The notes beneath the pieces were generated by a model. That model searched no databases, was not told where the DNA came from, and saw only the letters and a program-made list of their open reading frames with translations. Of a stretch of 64,000 nucleotides of DNA, positions 54,025-63,625 are shown piece after piece. The stretch is from NCBI RefSeq assembly GCF_016591975.1, contig NZ_AP024169.1:2209001-2273000 (forward strand), in the 5' to 3' direction. This DNA is from Anaeromicropila herbilytica. Its GTDB lineage: Bacteria; Bacillota; Clostridia; Lachnospirales; Lachnospiraceae. Made by a program: the position numbers and the translations under genes. The first letter of the stretch is position 1; every line of letters begins with the position of its first letter.

Positions 54025-55482
54025 ATGGAAGACTCGGTTAAGAACTTGGAACAATATCCTATGTCTGCTGATATTATTATTGTTGGAACAGGAGCAGCAG
54101 GACTATTTCATGCGTTAAATCTACCAGAAGACAAGAAAATTATTATGCTTACTAAATCAAAGGTCGAAGAAAGTGATTCATATCTGGCTCAAGGAGGTAT
54201 CTGTGTATTAAAAGATGAAAGTGATTACGAAAGTTTCTATCAAGATACATTAAGAGCTGGTCATTATGAGAATGATACGGATTCTGTAGAAACTATGATT
54301 AGAACTTCACCAGAGATTATTAAAGATCTAATTACCTATGGAGTTGAATTTGAAAAGAAAAACGGTGAGTATGCTTATACAAGAGAAGGAGCTCACTCAA
54401 CTGAGAGAATTCTATATCATGAAGATCTAACAGGAAAAGAGATTACAAGTAAATTGTTAGAAGAAGTAAGATTAAGAAAAAATATTATGATTCTTGAAAA
54501 TACTTCAATGATTGATATTATTACGCAAAAGGTAGCTAAAGATCAAGATAAGCCTAATATTTATAAAACAATTAGTCATGGGGAACATTGCAATAGTGCA
54601 AGCTACAATAAAGCAAATAAGAGCAGATTTATTAATGAAACAAAAATATTAATAGATACAGTAGTGGGTGTCATTATTCGAAATCAATACAATAAAATCG
54701 CGTTTTTAAAAGCTCCTTATGTAACTTTGGCAACGGGTGGTTTAGGTGGCCTTTATGATAGCTCAACCAACTTTTCACATCTTACTGGTGATAGTATAGC
54801 TATTGCGATAAAACACGGTATAAAGCTACAGAACGTGAACTATATTCAGTTTCATCCAACCTCGCTTTACATAAAAAAGCCAGGTAGAAGATTCTTAATC
54901 TCAGAATCAGTAAGAGGAGAAGGAGCTTATCTATATAATAAAAATATGGAACGATTCGTAGATGAATTATTGCCAAGAGATATCTTAAGTAATAAGATCA
55001 AGGAACAGATGAGAAAAGATAATATGAAATATGTATGGCTATCAGTACAACATCTTGATCCTAATGTTATTATAAAAAGATTTCCTAATATCTATAAGCG
55101 ATGCTTAGAAGAAGGATATGATATCACAAAGGAATGTATTCCGGTGACACCTGCTCAACATTATTATATGGGTGGAATCAAAGTTGATCTTGACAGTAAG
55201 ACATCAATGGATCATCTGTATGCTATTGGAGAAACAAGTTGTAATGGTGTTCATGGTGCGAATCGTCTTGCTAGTAATTCTTTACTTGAAAGTCTTGTAT
55301 TTGCAAAAAGAGCTGCTAAACATATTGAAAATAATTACAGTGTACATGAAATAGATGAGTTAGAGTTGGATGTATCCGTTTATAGTAATAAGAAAAAGAT
55401 AGAACAAGAATATAAAGAATTAGTATTACATGAAATAGAAAGGGCTAATCGATATGAACGATATCATAACAAGGAAGCTTAA
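54025..55482 (+). CDS. nadB: L-aspartate oxidase NadB
   Basis: A 485-residue flavoprotein. I prefer the ATG at 54025, after AGAGGTGA, over the GTG at 54016. The FAD-binding IIVGTGAAGLFHALN, active-site stretch GAHSTERILYHEDLTG, FHPTSLY and RGEGAYLYN are present. It oxidises aspartate to iminoaspartate for NadA. The C-terminal helical domain is shorter than in E. coli NadB (about 540 residues). Its 3' end overlaps the start of nadC by 29 bases. Confidence 0.93.
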   Translation: MEDSVKNLEQYPMSADIIIVGTGAAGLFHALNLPEDKKIIMLTKSKVEESDSYLAQGGICVLKDESDYESFYQDTLRAGHYENDTDSVETMIRTSPEIIKDLITYGVEFEKKNGEYAYTREGAHSTERILYHEDLTGKEITSKLLEEVRLRKNIMILENTSMIDIITQKVAKDQDKPNIYKTISHGEHCNSASYNKANKSRFINETKILIDTVVGVIIRNQYNKIAFLKAPYVTLATGGLGGLYDSSTNFSHLTGDSIAIAIKHGIKLQNVNYIQFHPTSLYIKKPGRRFLISESVRGEGAYLYNKNMERFVDELLPRDILSNKIKEQMRKDNMKYVWLSVQHLDPNVIIKRFPNIYKRCLEEGYDITKECIPVTPAQHYYMGGIKVDLDSKTSMDHLYAIGETSCNGVHGANRLASNSLLESLVFAKRAAKHIENNYSVHEIDELELDVSVYSNKKKIEQEYKELVLHEIERANRYERYHNKEA

Positions 55483-56314
55483 TATGGATGAATTAATCTT
55501 ACTTGCCTTGCGGGAGGATATAACAAGTGAAGATATCACTACAAATGCAATTATTCAAGAAGAAGCACCAGGAATTGCAGAACTTATCTGTAAGCAGGAC
55601 GGTGTGATTGCAGGACTACCAGTATTTGAACGTGTCTTTGTATTGCTTGATTCAGATAGTAAGTTTGATTGTTCCGTTAAGGAAGGGGACTATGTCAAAA
55701 AGGGGCAGTTAGTCGGTGTAATCAAAGCTGATATAAGAATAATTCTATCAGGTGAGCGGACTGCGCTTAATTATCTTCAAAGAATGAGTGGTATAGCAAC
55801 ACATACGAAGAGTATCGCTTCCTTAATGTCTAATAGTAAAACCAAATTATTAGATACAAGAAAAACTACTCCGAATATGAGAATCTTTGAAAAGTATGCC
55901 GTAAAGGTTGGAGGCGGATATAATCATAGATATAATCTTTCGGATGGAATATTAATTAAGGACAATCATATTGATGCTGCTGGTAGTGTAACAAGAGCAA
56001 TCGAGTTAGCGAAAGAATATGCTCCCTTCGTAAGAAAAATCGAAGTAGAAACTGAGAATCTAGATATGGTAAGAGAAGCTCTTGAGGCTGGAGCTGATAT
56101 CATAATGCTTGATAATATGGATAATGAAATGATAAAAGAAGCAGTTTATATGATTGGAGATAGAGCAAAGACAGAGGTGTCTGGAAATGTAGTAAAGGAA
56201 AGAATTAAGGAATTGATGGATCTAGGAGTTGATTATATCTCCTGCGGAGCGTTGACGCATTCATCACCAGTGCTTGATCTTTCACTGAAAAATCTGAGAA
56301 GGTTGAAAAATTAG
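55454..56314 (+). CDS. nadC: Nicotinate-nucleotide pyrophosphorylase NadC
   Basis: A 286-residue quinolinate phosphoribosyltransferase. The start at 55454 (MNDIITRKLNMDELI) overlaps nadB; an ATG at 55484, just after the nadB stop and with AAGGAAG before it, is an alternative. Family motifs: ALNYLQRMSGIATHT, DTRKTTPNMRIFEKYAVKVGGG and HRYNLSDGILIKDNH. It converts quinolinate and PRPP to nicotinate mononucleotide, ending the operon's contribution to NAD synthesis. Confidence 0.94.
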   Translation: MNDIITRKLNMDELILLALREDITSEDITTNAIIQEEAPGIAELICKQDGVIAGLPVFERVFVLLDSDSKFDCSVKEGDYVKKGQLVGVIKADIRIILSGERTALNYLQRMSGIATHTKSIASLMSNSKTKLLDTRKTTPNMRIFEKYAVKVGGGYNHRYNLSDGILIKDNHIDAAGSVTRAIELAKEYAPFVRKIEVETENLDMVREALEAGADIIMLDNMDNEMIKEAVYMIGDRAKTEVSGNVVKERIKELMDLGVDYISCGALTHSSPVLDLSLKNLRRLKN

Positions 56315-56342
56315 ATAGATGTAAAATTAGTTAGTTAAAGAG

Positions 56343-56430
56343 AAAAAGCTTATGTTATAATGTTGATTGATAAGGAAAGATGTTCTATTTTGAGATTCTT
56401 TCTATCAATCAGTTATAACATAAGTTTTTT
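56343..56430 (+). terminator. Long hairpin after nadC
   Basis: AAAAAGCTTATGTTATAA (56343-56360) and TGATTGATA pair with TATCAATCA and TTATAACATAAGTTTTTT (ending 56430), one small asymmetry, and GAAAGA/TTCTTTC near the apex. The 3' arm ends in six T. It probably terminates nadABC, but is far longer than needed. Confidence 0.7.
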
Positions 56431-56777
56431 ATGTTTTATAATTCATGTTTTCATTATGCAATTAAAGAAAATTAAATTACCTAGTAATAAAGGAACATCA
56501 TTGATTTTAATGACATATAATATTGCAAATATTAAATCATCATTGAATTGTTTTATTTACAGAGATTTCTATACAACAACGGGTATGGTATTAAGCTTCT
56601 TTTTCGGTCACGTCAAGATAGAAAATAATGAAGAAAAAGATAGAACCATGTCGATATTTACCACCAAGCAATGCATAGTATATTATCATGAATTATGATA
56701 TAATTAGAACAATTAAACTATACATAATGAACAGTTTAATTAATAACATATTATCAATAAAGTGAGAGGATGACATT
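56431..56777. other. Spacer without a recognised gene
   Basis: Contains a 112-codon open frame from 56360 that begins inside the nadC hairpin, lacks a ribosome site and has no family resemblance; I regard it as spurious. Nothing else evident except the AT-rich sequence before the next gene. Confidence 0.5.
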
Positions 56778-57266
56778 ATGGTAGAAACAATATTTAACAT
56801 TGTGTTTGCATCAATCATTACCATTTACGTAGTATATTTACTTTTATTACTTTTTAAATTTATTAATTATAAAAATAAAGCGAATAAGAAAATCATTCGT
56901 ATCTCGCCGAAGAGTAATATTATTGTAATTTATCTATTGATGGGTGTCAGCATTCTTAATGTATTTGATTTAGTTGAAACGCATCATATGTATATTCTTT
57001 ATACCATTGGATTAATGGTTATATGTATGGTGGAACTACTATCTAGATGTTATCTACTATTTGAAGAGAACTTAGTACATATTGGTTTTAAAAAGTACAA
57101 TATTTGTGACTTATATTTAAAAGGTTATCAAGATAAAGGAAATTATGTTATTTTATTCTACCAAAGAATTGATTCTAATAGACCGATAAAGATTGTTGCA
57201 TCACAAGAAACAAGCAAAGTATTGGAAGAAGAGAAGCAAAAGTATAAGACGATACGTTATTATTAG
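56778..57266 (+). CDS. Small membrane protein of unknown function
   Basis: A 162-residue protein: a membrane segment at about 4-27, a short basic loop (KNKANKKIIR), two more hydrophobic segments (about 47-62 and 71-90), then a soluble domain of about 70 residues with predicted beta strands (LVHIGFKKYNICDLYLKGYQDKGNYVILFYQRI). I do not recognise the family. Ribosome site GAGAGGATGACATT precedes the ATG. It is followed by its own terminator, so it appears monocistronic. Confidence 0.7.
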   Translation: MVETIFNIVFASIITIYVVYLLLLLFKFINYKNKANKKIIRISPKSNIIVIYLLMGVSILNVFDLVETHHMYILYTIGLMVICMVELLSRCYLLFEENLVHIGFKKYNICDLYLKGYQDKGNYVILFYQRIDSNRPIKIVASQETSKVLEEEKQKYKTIRYY

Positions 57267-57313
57267 ATTTAATGAATTGTCTCGTTTTTAATAACTGGAA
57301 ATAATAATTGATT

Positions 57314-57365
57314 AAGATGGATTGGAGTGGTAGAATAATCTATGACTCGGTAATCCATCTTTTTA
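57314..57365 (+). terminator. Terminator after the small membrane protein
   Basis: AAGATGGATT (57314-57323) pairs with AATCCATCTT (57352-57361), with an inner GAGTGGTAGA/TCTATGACTC stem and a T-run. Confidence 0.85.
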
Positions 57366-57482
57366 TTTTGAAATTGATCTTTTTAGAGCCTATTTCATAT
57401 TTTATATTTCCTTTTACCCAGTCGTAGAACTAGTATAATTGGGATATACTATGTTCTAGAATAGAAGATAAATGGAGGAATA

Positions 57483-58538
57483 TTGATACAGATGAGTATA
57501 GTTGAAACAATAATAGATATACCTGCCGAACATGAGAAGAATATTTTTGGACAATATGATGCCTATATAAAGATTATTGAGAAGACGTTAAATGTAACAA
57601 TAGTCTCAAGAAATAACGAATTAAAAGTAATTGGAGAAAATGCGAATGTAATAAAAGCGAAAAGCGTATTTATTCAATTGGTAGAACTCTCAAGAAGAGG
57701 AAATACCATTACAGAACAGAATGTAAATTACGCTTTATCCTTATGTTTTGAAGACAAGGAAGAAGCCATTGTAAAGATTGATGATGATCTTATTTGTCAT
57801 ACAATCAACGGCAAACCAATAAAGCCAAAGACCTTGGGACAAAAAGCATATGTAGATCAGATTCGCAAAAAAATGATTGTATTTGGAGTAGGTCCAGCTG
57901 GTACTGGTAAAACATATTTGGCTATGGCGATGGCAATTAATGCTTTTAAAAATGATGAAGTGGGTAAGATTATCTTAACAAGACCAGCAATTGAAGCAGG
58001 TGAGAAGTTAGGATTTTTACCTGGTGATTTACAAAGTAAAGTAGATCCGTACTTAAGACCTTTGTATGATGCCTTATATCAGATTATGGGGCCAGAAGGG
58101 TATTTAAGAAATACTGAAAAAGGTCTAATTGAAGTTGCACCACTTGCTTATATGCGTGGTAGAACTCTAGATAACGCTTTTATCATATTAGATGAAGCTC
58201 AGAATACAACACCAGCTCAGATGAAGATGTTTTTAACTAGAATTGGTTTTGGTTCAAAGGTTATTGTAACAGGTGATTTATCACAAAAGGACCTTCCATC
58301 TGGGACAAAGTCAGGCCTTGATGAAGCAATTCAAGTACTAGGTAAGATTGATGATATTGGATTCTCATACCTTACTAGTCAAGATGTTGTAAGACATCCA
58401 TTAGTTCAAAAAATTGTAAAAGCATATGATGCTTTTGAATCCAAAAATCCGAACAGCAGTGCAAAGAAAAAAGATAGAATGCCTAGAAAAAATGGTTTTC
58501 AGAAAGTAGTAAAAGTTAAAAAAGATTCGGATAAATAG
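57483..58538 (+). CDS. phoH: PhoH-family ATPase
   Basis: A 351-residue protein: an N-terminal KH-like region, then the PhoH ATPase with Walker A GPAGTGKTYLA and Walker B-like FIILDEAQN. The TTG at 57483 lies only 4 bases after GGAGG and the ATG at 57492 lies 13 bases after; either is possible. PhoH-like proteins are thought to act in RNA metabolism; the gene order phoH, 7TM-HD, ybeY seen here is conserved in Firmicutes. Confidence 0.92.
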   Translation: MIQMSIVETIIDIPAEHEKNIFGQYDAYIKIIEKTLNVTIVSRNNELKVIGENANVIKAKSVFIQLVELSRRGNTITEQNVNYALSLCFEDKEEAIVKIDDDLICHTINGKPIKPKTLGQKAYVDQIRKKMIVFGVGPAGTGKTYLAMAMAINAFKNDEVGKIILTRPAIEAGEKLGFLPGDLQSKVDPYLRPLYDALYQIMGPEGYLRNTEKGLIEVAPLAYMRGRTLDNAFIILDEAQNTTPAQMKMFLTRIGFGSKVIVTGDLSQKDLPSGTKSGLDEAIQVLGKIDDIGFSYLTSQDVVRHPLVQKIVKAYDAFESKNPNSSAKKKDRMPRKNGFQKVVKVKKDSDK

Positions 58539-58588
58539 TAGTTCACACAAAAGAGCATGATTAGGTTTATGGGATAATGGGAGCAATT

Positions 58589-59890
58589 ATGAAAGTAAAT
58601 AGAAAAATAGATAACAAGTATAACAATAGAATTACGCAACTAGCTGTGCTACTATATGTTGTAACAATTAGTGTAATTACAGTAACAGAAATGTTATTAC
58701 ATGGTCCAATTGATGTAGTGATTAAAGTGAATTTGGTTGGGATTCTTTTTCTATTTACTTTTTTTGCTTTTTTACGTGAATATCAGTTACCAATTATTAA
58801 TGAAAAAGGAAACATTATACTGTGTCTTATCGGTTATAGTGTGTCATTAATTTTAATTCTGATAAGTAATCGAATACACTTTTTACCGATTTGGATGATT
58901 GGAAGTATATTTATTGCTATGTATTGGGATTCGTTTATTAGCATTTACTTTCATATGATGTTTTGCATTATGATAAGCCTGGTTCAATCCATCCAAGTTG
59001 AACATGTATTATATTCATTTATTTTAGGTTTTATACTATGTATATTTATAACACGCATTACGAGTGTCGTTAATATGGGGTATCTTTTTATTGTATTGTG
59101 TTCCGTTAATATAGTCATAAACTTAGTTAATAATGATTTTATTTTTAATATATCAGTGATAGAAGATTCTGCATGGTCGGGATTTGGTATATTAATGATC
59201 TTATTATTAGGGTATATATTTACCACATACATAAAAGTTGATAACAAGAATCATTACATTAGACAAGCTACTTCACTTTTATATGCTGCAACGAAAGAAG
59301 ATAGTAATCATAATTTAGCTGAAATTGATCATGAATATGAACAATCCGATTTTGAAGAAACGATTGAAAAAAATCAAAACTATGGTAATATACTACAAGA
59401 TGACTTTGTATTATTACTAAAAATGAGAGAAATGAAGATAGAGCGTTATTATCACGCATTAGAAGTAAGTGAGTTATGCTATGAAGTGGCGAACTATCTG
59501 AACATAGATAAGGACCTGGCTAAAGTTTCTGGGCTTTATCATGAATTTTGCCAGATTATTGATAAGGAAGATAGAACAAGGGGAGCGAATTTGATGTTTC
59601 AATATGATTTTCCAAAGCCGGCTGTTGATATTATATTACAACAATATGAGAATCCGAAAAGGCCTAAATCAATGGAAGCTCTTGTTGTATTTCTTTCTGA
59701 AAGTATTATTACTACCATTGATTATCTTAAGCAAAATGCTCGTCAAAAGGATATGAAACATAGTAGAATTATCGAAAATGTATTTAACAACCATCTAACG
59801 AATGGGCTCTTTGATAATCTTACTTTATCAGTTCAGGATTATAAAAGATTAAAAGAATTTTATCTTGATTATTTTAAGGAAGACCAGTAA
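58589..59890 (+). CDS. Degenerate PgpH/YqfF-like 7TM-HD protein
   Basis: The ATG at 58589 (433 residues) has GGGAG before it; the ATG at 58577 is less likely. Seven or eight membrane segments fill residues 15-220; a cytoplasmic domain follows. Position between phoH and ybeY is that of yqfF/pgpH, a c-di-AMP phosphodiesterase. The protein lacks the large extracellular domain, and its HD motif is broken: the first His is kept (RYYHALEVSELC) but the HD pair is YHEF instead of YHDIGK, and the later histidine motifs (such as REHHGT) are replaced by ILQQYENP. It is probably catalytically inactive. Confidence 0.7.
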   Translation: MKVNRKIDNKYNNRITQLAVLLYVVTISVITVTEMLLHGPIDVVIKVNLVGILFLFTFFAFLREYQLPIINEKGNIILCLIGYSVSLILILISNRIHFLPIWMIGSIFIAMYWDSFISIYFHMMFCIMISLVQSIQVEHVLYSFILGFILCIFITRITSVVNMGYLFIVLCSVNIVINLVNNDFIFNISVIEDSAWSGFGILMILLLGYIFTTYIKVDNKNHYIRQATSLLYAATKEDSNHNLAEIDHEYEQSDFEETIEKNQNYGNILQDDFVLLLKMREMKIERYYHALEVSELCYEVANYLNIDKDLAKVSGLYHEFCQIIDKEDRTRGANLMFQYDFPKPAVDIILQQYENPKRPKSMEALVVFLSESIITTIDYLKQNARQKDMKHSRIIENVFNNHLTNGLFDNLTLSVQDYKRLKEFYLDYFKEDQ

Positions 59891-59901
59891 TTAGAAGGAG
59901 T

Positions 59902-59931
59902 AATGGCCATAGGCGGCAGATAGGAGCTAGT
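59902..59931 (+). promoter_or_regulatory. ybeY translation start region related to the hisZ leader module
   Basis: GCC-ATA-GGCGGCAGATAGGAGCTAGT before the ybeY ATG matches GCC-AAA-GGAGACAGATGGGAGCTAGT of hisZ leader module A almost base for base. AGGAG lies five bases from the ATG. The first hairpin and the CCCC of the full module are missing here. Confidence 0.45.
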
Positions 59932-60429
59932 ATGACAATTAATTTTGAATATGAGACAGATATTAAATTAGCATTTGATTATGAGGACATCATGACAAAA
60001 GTGGTGAATGAAGCAATCGATTATGAAGATTGTCCTTATGAAATTGAGTTAAATGTTATTCTTACAGATAATGAAATGATACGAGAGATTAATCAAGCAC
60101 ATAGGGATATTGATAAACCAACCGATGTGTTATCCTTTCCTATGATTGATTATAATGAACCTTCAAATTTTGATGTTGTAGAAGATGCTGTTGAAGAGTT
60201 CTTTAATCTTGATAGTGGAGAACTTATGCTTGGCGACATCATTATTTCAGTTGAGAAAGTGATAGAGCAAGCAGAAAATTATGGTCATAGTGAATTACGA
60301 GAATTAGCTTTTTTAACAGCACATAGCATGCTACATTTATTTGGTTACGACCATATGGTAGACGAAGAAAGAGTTGTTATGGAGAAAAAGCAAGAAGAAA
60401 TCCTTAAGAATCTAAGTATTCTAAGATAA
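59932..60429 (+). CDS. ybeY: Endoribonuclease / rRNA maturation factor YbeY
   Basis: A 165-residue zinc protein with the family motif HSMLHLFGYDH (three zinc histidines) and DKPTDVLSFPM. It acts in 16S rRNA 3' end maturation and ribosome quality control. It follows the 7TM-HD gene by 41 bases. After it lies 290 bases of AT-rich spacer with only a lone TATAAT (60635-60640) that could serve the next gene. Confidence 0.94.
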   Translation: MTINFEYETDIKLAFDYEDIMTKVVNEAIDYEDCPYEIELNVILTDNEMIREINQAHRDIDKPTDVLSFPMIDYNEPSNFDVVEDAVEEFFNLDSGELMLGDIIISVEKVIEQAENYGHSELRELAFLTAHSMLHLFGYDHMVDEERVVMEKKQEEILKNLSILR

Positions 60430-60719
60430 GTTATTAATTAGTTACAGAAAGCTATGAATGAAGTGGAGTAAAATAAAGGTAATAAAATTAGAATTGTCAA
60501 AAAAGAAATGAAGTTAGAATAAAAAAAGAACAAGAAATAGATATTGAAAAAAGAATAAGTAAATACAGAATTAAGATCATAACAATTCAATAGATAAAAT
60601 ACACGTAATATGTATGAGAAAGCGTTAGATTTGGTATAATTTAAAAGTCTCTATAGAAAATATATCATTTATTGGGAGATCATAGATTTGAAGTTATTTC
60701 AAGAGAGGTAGGATAATTT

Positions 60720-61814
60720 ATGAAGAGATTTCGATGGTTCTTAGCTTTTATTATTATAGTATTTGTTATGTCTGGATGTAAGAAAAAAGAAAAATTAATT
60801 ACAAAAGAGGATTCTATCATTGAAACAAATACACCATCACCAACGGTAACACCTACAGAGGAGCCTTCTCCATCTCCAACAACTGATCCTCATAGAGACG
60901 AAGTGGAAAGTAAATTAACAGGACTCTATGTTTCAAAAAGTGTAGCGAGTAAAAGACCTTATGCAATCATGTTCAATAATATTAAGGTTGCTTCTCCACA
61001 AAGTGGAACATCAGAAGCAGATATACTGTATGAAGCAATTGTTGAAGGTGGAATTACTAGATTGATGGGGATATTTGAGCAAGCAAAGTCAGATCGTATC
61101 GGTTCAACTCGTAGTGCAAGACATTATTTTGTTAGTATTGCTGATGAATATGATGCAATCTATGTACATTTTGGTCAGACAAAATATGCAACTGCGAAGA
61201 TGAAAAAACTAGGTATTAATGATTTGAGTGGATTATCTGGAATTGGAACTACGGTATTTTACCGTGATCCTTCTATAAAAGCACCACATAATGCATTTAC
61301 TAGCCTCAAAGGACTATTGAAAGGGACCAGGATTTTAGGGTATCGTACAAAATATAATAGTTCATATGAAGGACATTTTAAATTCTATGATGCGGATACC
61401 GATCTTACAAGTGATAAAGTAGTAAATAAATTAATCCTTAATTTTTCTAATTACACATCTCCTTATTTTACTTATGACAAGCAAAATAAATGTTATCTTC
61501 GCTATCAATTTGGAGTACCACATATAGATGCGAATACAAAAAAACAATTAAAGTTTAAAAATATTATTATACAATTAGTTAGGGAATGGAATATTGACAG
61601 AAAAGGATATCAGACAATGGATATTGAAAATGCGTCTGGAGAAGGATATTACATTACTAACGGTAAAGCAATGAAAATTACATGGAAGAAGAATGAAGCG
61701 ACAAGAAAAATGAGATATTACAGTGAAGACGGATCGGAACTCAAGATAAATGCGGGAAAAACGTATATTGCTATCTTTCCAAATAATCGAACCTCTGGTG
61801 TAGTATTTAAATAG
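60720..61814 (+). CDS. DUF3048 (YerB-like) lipoprotein
   Basis: A 364-residue secreted lipoprotein: signal segment, lipobox MSGC (cysteine at residue 20), then a Thr/Pro/Ser-rich linker and two-part DUF3048 domain (RPYAIMFNNIKVASPQSG; ADILYEAIVEGGITRLMGIF; RIGSTRSARHYFV). The family is widespread in Firmicutes; its function is not established. The flippase gene follows 29 bases on. Confidence 0.87.
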   Translation: MKRFRWFLAFIIIVFVMSGCKKKEKLITKEDSIIETNTPSPTVTPTEEPSPSPTTDPHRDEVESKLTGLYVSKSVASKRPYAIMFNNIKVASPQSGTSEADILYEAIVEGGITRLMGIFEQAKSDRIGSTRSARHYFVSIADEYDAIYVHFGQTKYATAKMKKLGINDLSGLSGIGTTVFYRDPSIKAPHNAFTSLKGLLKGTRILGYRTKYNSSYEGHFKFYDADTDLTSDKVVNKLILNFSNYTSPYFTYDKQNKCYLRYQFGVPHIDANTKKQLKFKNIIIQLVREWNIDRKGYQTMDIENASGEGYYITNGKAMKITWKKNEATRKMRYYSEDGSELKINAGKTYIAIFPNNRTSGVVFK

Positions 61815-61843
61815 ATGCAAAGTTTTAGCGATTGGAGTTTTTT

Positions 61844-63484
61844 ATGGATGTACAAAAAAAGAAAAGTAATAATTTTTTAGTTCAAGGAACTATTTTAGCC
61901 GCAGCTTCTATTATAGTGCGAATGATAGGTTTAATCTATCGTATTCCGTTGACACGTATTATTGGAGATGAAGGAAATGGATATTACAGTACAGCTTTTG
62001 AGTTATATAATATCGCACTGATATTATCTTCCTATAGTTTACCACTTGCAGTTTCAAAATTAGTTGCTGCAAGAAACATAAAAAAGGAATATAACAATTC
62101 CTTTCGTATCTTCTTAGGATCTATGGCTTTTGCAATTGTATCAGGAACCATTATGTCATTAGTAGTTTTCTTTGGTGCTGATATATTTGCAAGCGTCATT
62201 TCAAAAAGTCCTAGAAGTGCAATCCCTTTAAAAGTATTAGCACCAGGAATCCTAATCTTTGCTGTTATGGGTGTTTTACGTGGATATTTTCAAGGTAAGA
62301 ATACCATGCTTCCTACTTCTATATCGCAAATATTAGAACAAATCGTGAATGCATTCGTAAGTGTAATCGCTGCTTCTGTTTTTATGCGTGCCCATAATTT
62401 ATCGGATGATATGGCAGCTTACGGAGCAGCAGGTGGTACACTTGGAACATTTGTAGGTGCTTTTGTAGGTTTAGTGTTTGTTGGGAGTGTATTTGCACTA
62501 TATTTTCCAACATTGCAAAAACAAAGGAAAAGAGATACCACATCGGAATTAGAATCCTATCGAGAGATTATAAAGATTCTAATTCTTACGATCATACCAG
62601 TCATTGTTAGTTCTACAATTTACCAAGCGAGTGGTATTTTAGATAATATGATGTTTGGAAATATTATGAGTGGAAAAGGTGTATCAGAAACGATACGTTC
62701 TGAGTTCCTTGGAGTATATTCTGGAAAATACCGTACCTTAACAAATGTACCGGTTTCTATAGCAACAGCAGTTGGAGCGGCAATGGTACCAAGTATTGTA
62801 GTTGCAAGAGTGAAAAAGCAACATCAAGAAGTGAATGAGAAGATACATTCAGCAGTAAAATTTAATATGTTAATTGCAATACCTTCCGCAGTAGGAATGG
62901 GTGTATTAGCTTCCCCAATATTACAATTATTATTCCGTGATAGTAGTAAATTAGCAGCGAATCTAATTAGATTAGGCTCCATAGCGATTATATTTTTTGC
63001 ATTATCGACAGTAAGTAATGCAGTACTTCAAGGAATTAATTTGATGAGAAAACCCGTTATTCATTCCGCAATATCGTTAGGGATTCATATTGTATTAGTA
63101 TTTATCTTATTACAATTTACAAATTTAATTACATATGCTCTTGTAATAGGTAATGTAACTTTCCCACTAGTTGTGTGTGTCCTTAATTGGATATCAATAG
63201 AACAACATATCGGATATAAACAAGAGATAAAGAATACATTTGTAATGCCATTGATTGCGTCTTTAATTATGGGGGTATGCACTTGGATCACTTATGAGAT
63301 TTTCATTCATATCATCCATAGTAATTCCATTAGTACTTTATTTGCAGTTATCGTAGCAATGATATGTTATTTCTGCAGTATGATTCTATTAAAGGGAATT
63401 ACCAAAGAAGAATTATATAGTTTCCCAAAGGGAGCTTTATTAGTTAGAGCGGCGAATAAGTTACATCTATTCCGTGAGGCATAG
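61844..63484 (+). CDS. SpoVB/MurJ-type polysaccharide flippase (MOP superfamily)
   Basis: The ATG at 61844 (546 residues) lies 6 bases after GGAG; the TTG at 61832 is rejected. About 14 membrane segments. The N-terminus FLVQGTILAAASIIVRMIGLIYRIPLTRIIGDEGNGYY is typical of the SpoVB/YabM group that moves lipid-linked cell-wall or spore-cortex precursors. Which lipid-linked substrate it moves cannot be decided from sequence; SpoVB-type is favoured because of the host's sporulation genes. Confidence 0.88.
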   Translation: MDVQKKKSNNFLVQGTILAAASIIVRMIGLIYRIPLTRIIGDEGNGYYSTAFELYNIALILSSYSLPLAVSKLVAARNIKKEYNNSFRIFLGSMAFAIVSGTIMSLVVFFGADIFASVISKSPRSAIPLKVLAPGILIFAVMGVLRGYFQGKNTMLPTSISQILEQIVNAFVSVIAASVFMRAHNLSDDMAAYGAAGGTLGTFVGAFVGLVFVGSVFALYFPTLQKQRKRDTTSELESYREIIKILILTIIPVIVSSTIYQASGILDNMMFGNIMSGKGVSETIRSEFLGVYSGKYRTLTNVPVSIATAVGAAMVPSIVVARVKKQHQEVNEKIHSAVKFNMLIAIPSAVGMGVLASPILQLLFRDSSKLAANLIRLGSIAIIFFALSTVSNAVLQGINLMRKPVIHSAISLGIHIVLVFILLQFTNLITYALVIGNVTFPLVVCVLNWISIEQHIGYKQEIKNTFVMPLIASLIMGVCTWITYEIFIHIIHSNSISTLFAVIVAMICYFCSMILLKGITKEELYSFPKGALLVRAANKLHLFREA

Positions 63485-63625
63485 TTCAAGTATAGTAGAA
63501 TTTGATACTTTAATCAGTAAATATTAATCAAAACAAAGTAAAATATGGAATTATTAAAAAATCAAGGAAATACATGTATAATCAAGAAAAACTAGTTAAT
63601 AATATATGCAAAAGGAGTGAGTTTC

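Noticed and set aside
56360..56698. 112-codon open frame after nadC
   Set aside because: Its start lies inside the nadC hairpin, no ribosome site is present, and the translation has no recognisable pattern.
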